DNA of 7,782 bases, from the NCBI GenBank assembly GCA_019911985.1, contig JAIOJO010000342.1, positions 1 through 7,782 on the forward strand. Direction: 5' to 3'. This DNA is from Sulfuricellaceae bacterium (lineage in GTDB: Bacteria; Pseudomonadota; Gammaproteobacteria; Burkholderiales; UBA9220). A program made the translations under genes and the position numbers. The notes beneath the pieces were generated by a model. It was given only the letters and a program-made list of their open reading frames with translations. It made no database searches and had not been told where the DNA came from. Numbering within the stretch: the first letter of the stretch is position 1; the number at the start of each line of letters is the position of its first letter. Of this stretch, positions 1 through 5,396 are shown piece after piece.

Positions 1-474
1 GTACTCGCGTGAGACGGTGAATCCGGCGGCGTCGAGCAGGTTGGCCAGGCTTGCGCCGTAGGCCGCGCCGCGGCCGTGGCCGACGTGCAGCGGACCGGTG
101 GGATTGGCCGAGACGAATTCCACTTGCACTTTTTGCTGTCCGCCGATTTGGCTGCGGCCGAAGTCCGCCCGCTGCTGCAGGATGGCGGCGACGACGGCTT
201 GCTTGGCGGCGGGTGCCAGAAACAGGTTGATGAAGCCGGGGCCGGCGATTTCCGCTTTGGCCAGATAGGGCGATGCGGGCAGCGCGGCGAGCAGTTGCGC
301 GGCCACTTCGCGCGGGTTGCGCTGCAGCGGCTTGGCCAGTTGCAGCGCCACATTGCAGGCGAAGTCGCCGTGGCCGGCCTGTTTCGGGCGTGCCAGCTCG
401 ATGCCGGTGGCGCCGTGTTCAGGAGCAACCCGATGCAGAGCCTGGGAAAAAAGTTGTGTAAGGTGCTGTTTCAC
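1..474 (-). CDS. argS: Arginyl-tRNA synthetase, N-terminal part (3' end beyond window)
   Basis: This class I aminoacyl-tRNA synthetase charges tRNA-Arg with arginine in the cytoplasm, using ATP. Only the first 158 residues are present, and the gene runs off the left edge in frame; full-length bacterial ArgS is usually about 550-590 residues. Residues 1 to about 115 match the ArgS-specific N-terminal domain that contacts the tRNA D-loop, including the conserved GPGFINL at 78-84. The catalytic domain then begins with VEFVSANPTGPLHVGHGRG around 118-136, which contains the HIGH-type ATP-binding signature HVGH at 130-133. The chosen start is GTG at 474. No ATG or TTG lies between it and the in-frame stop at 508-510, and MKQHLTQLF fits the usual ArgS beginning. 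The ribosome-binding site is weak (GAGCGG, about six bases upstream). The gene follows priA after 91 bases. Identity is near certain; the start is likely. Confidence 0.96.
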   Translation of the reverse strand, partial: MKQHLTQLFSQALHRVAPEHGATGIELARPKQAGHGDFACNVALQLAKPLQRNPREVAAQLLAALPASPYLAKAEIAGPGFINLFLAPAAKQAVVAAILQQRADFGRSQIGGQQKVQVEFVSANPTGPLHVGHGRGAAYGASLANLLDAAGFTVSREY

Positions 475-565
475 GCTGAACCGCTCAAAAACCGTAATTT
501 TATCCTGTTATGGGCTTCGCTGCATTAGAACCTAATTCGATCTCGTTAAAGAGCCGGACAGCCTC
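475..565 (-). other. priA-argS intergenic region, possible argS promoter
   Basis: This 91-base gap is more AT-rich than the genes on either side. On the minus strand it holds TAAAAT at 502-497, which resembles a sigma-70 -10 box and would place a transcript start about 15 bases before the argS GTG. No good TTGACA-like -35 box lies 16-18 bases upstream of it. A short inverted repeat (ATTAG, loop GTT, CTAAT on the minus strand) lies at 536-524. An imperfect AGAG/CTCT stem at 566-550, followed by only three T bases, begins at the priA stop codon; it is too weak to call a terminator. Promoter function is inferred only from composition and the single -10-like box. Confidence 0.25.
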
Positions 566-2767
566 TTAGTAAAAATCCAGCGGATCGACATCGATCGACC
601 AGCGTACCCGCTGCGATGCTTTTTCCCGCAACCCGGCCAGCCATGCTTGCAGGAAATCGTGCAGGGTTTTACGGGAATCCGCCTGCACCAGCAATTGCGC
701 CCGTTCCCGCCCGGCTAGCCGCGTCATCTGGGCGGGTACCGGGTCGTAGAGCGTGACGGGGCGGTTCAGGCTCAGTCCGGCTTTTACCGCCTTGGCCAGA
801 AAAGCCATGGCTTCGCTTAGCTGGGTCGCTTCGGCGCGCAGCAGGGCCTGGAAGCAGAAGGGCGGAAAATCGGCTTGGCGGCGTTCGGCCAGCAGGCTGT
901 CGGCAAAGGCATTGTAGTCGTGGCGCTGCAAGGTGAGATAGAGGTCGTGGCTAGGGAAATCGGTCTGGATCAGCACCTCGCCGGGCAACGCGGCCCGCCC
1001 TGCCCGCCCGGTCACTTGCAACAGTTGGGCGAAAAGCCGTTCCGAGGCGCGGAAATCGGTGCTGTAGAGCGCGCCGTCGGCGTTGAGTATGCCCACCAGC
1101 GTCAGTTTGGGGAAATCGTGGCCCTTGGCAAGCAACTGCGTGCCGACCAGGATGTCGACTTCGTCGTCGTGCACCTGCGCCAACATAGCGCGCAGAGAAT
1201 GGCGGCGGCGCGTACTGTCGCGGTCGATGCGCAGAATGCGGGCGCTGGGAAAATGCTCCGCCAGCACCTCTTCCACCCGTTGCGTTCCATGGCCGACCGG
1301 GGATAAATCGGTATTGCCGCAATCCGGGCAGGAAGCCGGGATATGCGTTTCATGGCCGCAGTGATGGCAGCGTAATTGCCGTTCGCGCAAATGCACCACC
1401 AGCTTGCTGGAGCAGCGCGGGCAGGCGGAAAGCCAGCCGCAGGCGTTGCACATCAGCACCGGGGAGAAACCGCGCCGGTTGATGAATACCAGGCTTTGCT
1501 CGCGTCGCTCCAGGCGCTCGGCTATGGCGCGCAGTAGGGGTGCGCTCAGGCCTTGCTCGGGCTTGGCGCGGCGCGTGTCGATCAGATGCACGGCAGGCGG
1601 CGCGGCTTGATAGGCGGCGCGCTCCGGCAGTTCGAGCAGGGCGTAGCGGCCGCTTTGGCTGTTGTGCCAAGTTTCCAGCGCAGGCGTGGCGGACCCGAGC
1701 ACGATAGGAATGCTCCGTTCGCGGGCACGCATCACGGCCACGTCCCGCGCCGAATAGCGCAAACCGTCTTGCTGTTTGTAGGAGCTGTCGTGCTCTTCAT
1801 CGACGATGATGAGCTTGAGGCGCGGCAGCGGCGTAAACACGGCAAGACGGGTGCCGAGGACGATGTCGGCGCGGCCCTCGGCGGCCTGCTGCCAATGGCT
1901 CAGGCGCTCGGTTTCGTTGAGCCCGCTGTGCAGGCTGACCCGGTTTTGCCGAGGGAAACGCCGGCGTATCCGCTCTTCCAACTGCGGCGTGAGGTTGATT
2001 TCCGGCACCAGCACGAGCACTTGGCCGTTTCCGGCGAGGATGCTCTCGATCAAGCGTAGATAGACTTCGGTTTTGCCGCTGCCGGTAATGCCGTGCAGCA
2101 GCCAGGGATGGAAGGCGTCGGTTTCCGCCAGAATGCGTTGCACGGCCTCGGCCTGGGCCGGGTTGAGTTCGGGCAAAGCGGCCGTAGTCGGGGCAAGCGG
2201 CACGGAAGGCGTCATAGTCGCTGCTTCCGCCCAGCCACGGGCAATGAAGTCGCGTAGCACCTTGCTCCCCTGGGAGCCGAAGTCTGCCAGGTCGGCGCGG
2301 CACAGCGCGCCTTGTTGCAGACGCAGGAGTAATCGGCGCTGTACGCTGGCGCGGGCAGGCAGGTCGTCGAGGCGGATTTCCCGGCCGCCCGTGCTGAGCA
2401 AAAAACATTGCGGCGGTGGCGCTGCGATTGCTTCGCTGCGGCGCGCGCGCTGCGGCAGCGCGTTGAGCACCACCTCGCCGAGCGGGTGCTGGTAGTAGTC
2501 GGCGCAAAAGCGCAGCAGGTGCAGGATGTCGGCGGGCAAGGGCGGCAGGTCGCGGAAGACGTGCAGTACCGGCTTCAGTTTGTTCTCCGCCACGCCGGAA
2601 CGGTCGGCGAGGCCGACGATCACGCCCACGGCACGGCGGCGGCCAAAGGAAACCAGCACCCGGCGGCCGATGTCGTCTTCTGCAAGGCCCTCCGCACGAT
2701 AGTCGAACAGGCTGTCGAGCGGCACGTCGAGGACGATGCGGGCGATGATAGGCTTAGCGGCAGTCAT
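566..2767 (-). CDS. priA: Primosomal protein N' (replication restart helicase PriA)
   Basis: PriA is a 3'-to-5' superfamily 2 DNA helicase that recognises stalled or broken replication forks and reloads the replisome. With the ATG start at 2767 it is 733 residues, the normal length for the family. The N-terminal DNA-binding part (about 1-100) carries the typical VPLDSLFDYR opening. The helicase core shows Walker A GITGSGKTE at 226-234, Walker B DEEH at 323-326, GSAT at 358-361, the GTQLLAKGHDF motif at 542-552 and QVTGRAGR at 584-591. Eight cysteines at 440, 443, 449, 452, 467, 470, 480 and 483 form the two zinc sites inserted in the second helicase lobe. The protein ends in the usual VDPLDFY-type tail. 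In-frame GTG (2770) and TTG (2776) codons are alternative starts; only the TTG has a purine-rich GAGAA at suitable spacing. It follows hemE closely, so it may share that transcript. All key residues are present. Confidence 0.97.
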   Translation of the reverse strand: MTAAKPIIARIVLDVPLDSLFDYRAEGLAEDDIGRRVLVSFGRRRAVGVIVGLADRSGVAENKLKPVLHVFRDLPPLPADILHLLRFCADYYQHPLGEVVLNALPQRARRSEAIAAPPPQCFLLSTGGREIRLDDLPARASVQRRLLLRLQQGALCRADLADFGSQGSKVLRDFIARGWAEAATMTPSVPLAPTTAALPELNPAQAEAVQRILAETDAFHPWLLHGITGSGKTEVYLRLIESILAGNGQVLVLVPEINLTPQLEERIRRRFPRQNRVSLHSGLNETERLSHWQQAAEGRADIVLGTRLAVFTPLPRLKLIIVDEEHDSSYKQQDGLRYSARDVAVMRARERSIPIVLGSATPALETWHNSQSGRYALLELPERAAYQAAPPAVHLIDTRRAKPEQGLSAPLLRAIAERLERREQSLVFINRRGFSPVLMCNACGWLSACPRCSSKLVVHLRERQLRCHHCGHETHIPASCPDCGNTDLSPVGHGTQRVEEVLAEHFPSARILRIDRDSTRRRHSLRAMLAQVHDDEVDILVGTQLLAKGHDFPKLTLVGILNADGALYSTDFRASERLFAQLLQVTGRAGRAALPGEVLIQTDFPSHDLYLTLQRHDYNAFADSLLAERRQADFPPFCFQALLRAEATQLSEAMAFLAKAVKAGLSLNRPVTLYDPVPAQMTRLAGRERAQLLVQADSRKTLHDFLQAWLAGLREKASQRVRWSIDVDPLDFY

Positions 2768-2781
2768 CACAAGCAAGCCAA

Positions 2782-2796
2782 ATTCTCAGCCAGAAT
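2782..2796 (-). repeat. Short inverted repeat before priA
   Basis: On the minus strand ATTCT, a five-base spacer GGCTG, and AGAAT form a perfect 5-bp dyad in the gap between hemE and priA. The downstream arm contains most of the only purine-rich stretch (GAGAA) upstream of the priA start. A hairpin here could partly hide a ribosome-binding site. A stem this short may well be chance; the dyad is seen directly, but any role is speculative. Confidence 0.3.
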
Positions 2797-2824
2797 GGGA
2801 ACGGATGAAAGCCTGCCGGCGGGG

Positions 2825-3886
2825 TTAATGGTAGGGGCGGCTCAGTTGGTGCACCGCTTCCACCATCGCGGCGGCGTGTTCCGGCGGAGTGAATTGCGAA
2901 ATGCCATGGCCCAGATTGAAAACATGGCCGGAACCCTGGCCATAGCTGGCGAGAATTTTAGCGGTTTCGCGCCGGATCACCTCGGGGTTGGAGAACAGCA
3001 CCGCCGGGTCGAGATTGCCTTGCAATGCGACCTTGTCGCCCACGCGCCGCCGCGCTTCGCCTATATCCGTGGTCCAGTCCAGGCCGACGGCATCGCTGCC
3101 GATCGAGGCGATGCTTTCCAGCCATTGGCCGCCGCCTTTGGTAAAGACGATGACGGGCACTTGTTCGCCGTCTTTTTCGCGTTTCAGTCCGGCAACGATG
3201 CGTTCCAGGTAAGCCAGGGAAAACTCATGGTAGGCTCCGTGGGCCAGGGCACCGCCCCAGGAGTCGAAAATCATCACGGCCTGGGCGCCGGCTTCGATCT
3301 GGGCGTTGAGGTAGACGGTGACGGCCTGGGCGTTGATGTCGAGGATGTGGTGCAACAAGTCCGGGCGCTGGTAGAGCATGGTCTTCACCAGCGCGAAGTC
3401 CGAGCTGCTGCCGCCTTCCACCATGTAGCAGGCGAGCGTGAAGGGGCTGCCGGAAAAGCCGATCAGCGGCACTTGGTTGTCCAGCGCTTTGCGAATTTGG
3501 ACGACGGCGTCGATCACGTAGCGCAAATGGGTATCGGGGTCGGGTATGCTGAGGTCGCGGATTTCCCACTCGTCGCGCAACGGCCGCTCGAACTTGGGGC
3601 CTTCTCCCTGCGAGAAGTATAAGCCCAAGCCCATCGCGTCGGGTATGGTGAGTATGTCGGAAAACAGGATGGCCGCGTCCAGCGGAAAACGCGCCAAGGG
3701 TTGCAGCGTGACTTCGGTGGCGAGGTCGGGGTTCTTGCACAGGCTGAGGAAGTCGCCCGCCCGTTGCCGCGTCAAATTGTACTCGGGCAGGTAGCGCCCG
3801 GCCTGGCGCATCATCCAGACCGGGGTGTATTCGGTGGGCTGGCGCAGCAAGGCGCGCAGGAAGGTATCGTTTTTAAGTTTTTTCAT
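2825..3886 (-). CDS. hemE: Uroporphyrinogen decarboxylase
   Basis: HemE removes four carboxyl groups from the acetate side chains of uroporphyrinogen III to give coproporphyrinogen III, a cofactor-free cytoplasmic step on the way to haem. The 353-residue protein is full length for the family. Both family signatures are present: PVWMMRQAGR at 22-31, with substrate-carboxylate arginines R27 and R31, and GFSGSPFTLACYMVEG at 143-158. By alignment with the human enzyme from memory, the active-site residues are D77 (in FSDILT), Y154, S209 (in DSWGG) and H327 (in LGHGI). The fold is a single TIM barrel. The ATG at 3886 fits the usual MKxLKNDTFLRAL opening; the ribosome-binding site is weak, with AAAGGG about 11 bases upstream. 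It lies 98 bases after gltD and just before priA. The glutamate made by the upstream genes is the C5-route haem precursor in most proteobacteria, which may explain the order. No defect is seen. Confidence 0.98.
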   Translation of the reverse strand: MKKLKNDTFLRALLRQPTEYTPVWMMRQAGRYLPEYNLTRQRAGDFLSLCKNPDLATEVTLQPLARFPLDAAILFSDILTIPDAMGLGLYFSQGEGPKFERPLRDEWEIRDLSIPDPDTHLRYVIDAVVQIRKALDNQVPLIGFSGSPFTLACYMVEGGSSSDFALVKTMLYQRPDLLHHILDINAQAVTVYLNAQIEAGAQAVMIFDSWGGALAHGAYHEFSLAYLERIVAGLKREKDGEQVPVIVFTKGGGQWLESIASIGSDAVGLDWTTDIGEARRRVGDKVALQGNLDPAVLFSNPEVIRRETAKILASYGQGSGHVFNLGHGISQFTPPEHAAAMVEAVHQLSRPYH

Positions 3887-3933
3887 GGAGCCGACTGCCC
3901 TTTGTGTTCTTAACCGCGAGCTTATTCGGACCC

Positions 3934-3952
3934 GCGCGAAAATTATTCGCGC
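3934..3952. repeat. 19-base near-palindrome in the gltD-hemE gap
   Basis: The arms GCGCGAA (3934-3940) and TTCGCGC (3946-3952) are perfect 7-bp inverted repeats around a five-base AT centre, and eight of the nine dyad positions match. It lies 48 bases upstream of the hemE ATG. The minus-strand sequence that follows begins GGGTCC with no T-tract, so it is not a standard intrinsic terminator. It could be a transcription factor site for hemE, an RNA hairpin that stabilises or pauses the gltBD transcript, or chance in GC-rich sequence. I do not recognise it as the site of a known regulator. Confidence 0.5.
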
Positions 3953-3984
3953 CGTGCGGACAGGCGGCTAAATGTGCTTTGAGG

Positions 3985-5382
3985 TTAAACCCCCAGATAA
4001 TCCAAAATGCCCTGCGCCGCCTGCCGCCCCTCGTAAATGGCGGTGACTACGAGATCGGAGCCGCGCACCATGTCGCCGCCGGCGAAGACCTTGGCATTGC
4101 CGGTCTGGAAGGCGTGTTGGCCGTCCTTGGCTACGACCCGGCCGGAAGGGTCCGTGGCGATGCCGAATTCGGCAAACCAGGGCTGCGGGTTGGGGCGGAA
4201 ACCGAAAGCGACGATGACGTGGTCGCAAGGGATGATTTCCTCGCTGCCGGGGATTTCTTCCGGGGTGCGGCGGCCGCGTGCGTCGGGAGCGCCGAGCTGG
4301 GTGGTGACCAGCTTCACGCCTTCCACTTTGTCCTTGCCCACGACTTCCACCGGCTGGCGGTTCCACAGGAATTGCACGCCTTCTTCCTTGGCGTTGGACA
4401 CTTCCCGCTTGGAGCCGGGCATATTGGCTTCGTCGCGGCGGTAGGCGCAAGAAACGCCGGCCGCGCCCTGGCGGATAGCGGTACGGTTGCAGTCCATCGC
4501 GGTATCGCCGCCGCCCAGCACCACCACGCGCTTGCCCGCCATGGAGACGAATTCGCCCGGCAGTCCGAGGCAGTGGCGCACGTTCGAAACCAGGAAAGGC
4601 AGGGCTTCCAGCACGCCGGGCAGATCTTCGCCGGGGAAGCCGCCTTTCATGTAGGTATAGGTGCCCATGCCCAGGAATACCGCGTCGAATTCGTCGAGCA
4701 ACTGTTGGAAGGCCACGTCCTTGCCCACTTCGGTGGACAGGCGGAACTCCACGCCCATGCCGGTCAGTATTTCGCGGCGGCGTTTGACGATTTCTTTTTC
4801 CAGCTTGAATTCGGGAATGCCGAAGGTGAGCAGGCCGCCGATTTCTTCGTTGCGGTCGAACACCACCGGCGTCACGCCGTTGCGCATCAACACATCGGCG
4901 CAACCGATGCCGGCCGGGCCGGCGCCGATGACCGCGACGCGCTTGCCGGATTTCACCACGTGGCTCATGTCGGGGCGCCAGCCTTGCTTGAAGGCTTCGT
5001 CGGAAATGTATTTTTCGACCTGGCCTATAGTCACCGCGCCGAAACCGGTATTGAGCGTGCAAGCGCCTTCGCAGAGGCGGTCCTGGGGACAGACGCGGCC
5101 GCAGATTTCCGGCAGCGAGTTGGTTTTGTGGGAGAGCTCCGCCGCCTCGAACAGATTGCCTTCCTTCACCAGCTTGAGCCAGTTGGGGATGTAGTTGTGC
5201 ACCGGGCATTTCCACTCGCAGTACGGGTTGCCGCAAGAAAGGCAGCGTCCGGCCTGCTCTTTGGCCTGTTCCGCGCCGAAGGGCGAGTAGATTTCGCGGA
5301 ATTCCTTGCGCCGCGTATCGGCGGCTTTTTTATCGCCGTCGCGGCGTGCAATATTCAGAAATTGGAAAACGTCGTCAGCCAT
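3985..5382 (-). CDS. gltD: Glutamate synthase (NADPH) small subunit
   Basis: GltD is the electron-input subunit of NADPH-GOGAT. It takes hydride from NADPH onto FAD and passes electrons through iron-sulfur clusters to the FMN site of GltB, which then makes glutamate from glutamine and 2-oxoglutarate. With the ATG at 5382 it has 465 residues, close to E. coli GltD (472 by memory). The N-terminal domain holds two four-cysteine groups for 4Fe-4S clusters: C47, C50, C55, C59 (CLSCGNPYCEWKC) and C94, C98, C104, C108. The FAD-binding glycine motif GAGPAGIGCA is at 153-162, the NADPH-binding GGGDTAMD at 290-297, and the closing AGGDMVRGSDLVVTA flavin motif begins near 434. The start at 5382 was chosen because MADDVFQFL aligns with the E. 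coli MSQNVYQFI opening and GGGG lies six bases upstream. A second ATG at 5394 overlaps the gltB stop. The reading frame is intact. Confidence 0.97.
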   Translation of the reverse strand: MADDVFQFLNIARRDGDKKAADTRRKEFREIYSPFGAEQAKEQAGRCLSCGNPYCEWKCPVHNYIPNWLKLVKEGNLFEAAELSHKTNSLPEICGRVCPQDRLCEGACTLNTGFGAVTIGQVEKYISDEAFKQGWRPDMSHVVKSGKRVAVIGAGPAGIGCADVLMRNGVTPVVFDRNEEIGGLLTFGIPEFKLEKEIVKRRREILTGMGVEFRLSTEVGKDVAFQQLLDEFDAVFLGMGTYTYMKGGFPGEDLPGVLEALPFLVSNVRHCLGLPGEFVSMAGKRVVVLGGGDTAMDCNRTAIRQGAAGVSCAYRRDEANMPGSKREVSNAKEEGVQFLWNRQPVEVVGKDKVEGVKLVTTQLGAPDARGRRTPEEIPGSEEIIPCDHVIVAFGFRPNPQPWFAEFGIATDPSGRVVAKDGQHAFQTGNAKVFAGGDMVRGSDLVVTAIYEGRQAAQGILDYLGV

Positions 5383-5396
5383 GTATATCCCCATCA
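5383..5396 (-). promoter_or_regulatory. gltB stop / gltD ribosome-binding site junction
   Basis: On the minus strand the gltB TGA (5396-5394) shares its A with an ATG (5394-5392). This is followed by GGGG and then the ATG at 5382, with six bases between the GGGG and that ATG. The GGGG is the best Shine-Dalgarno-like stretch here and favours the 5382 start. The tight junction implies translational coupling, which fits the need for matched amounts of the two GOGAT subunits. The junction is read directly; coupling is inferred. Confidence 0.6.

Noticed and set aside
76..528. A 150-codon plus-strand open frame at the left edge
   Set aside because: The minus strand over 1-474 encodes ArgS with its HVGH signature and GPGFINL motif, so this frame is a shadow.
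548..566. Possible intrinsic terminator after priA
   Set aside because: The minus-strand stem is only AGAG/CTCT plus one pair across a mismatch, and only three T bases follow before AACG. That is too weak for a supported terminator.
2408..3622. A 404-codon plus-strand open frame opposite priA and hemE
   Set aside because: It spans the junction of two well-identified minus-strand genes, has low-complexity GC-driven composition and shows no family motif.
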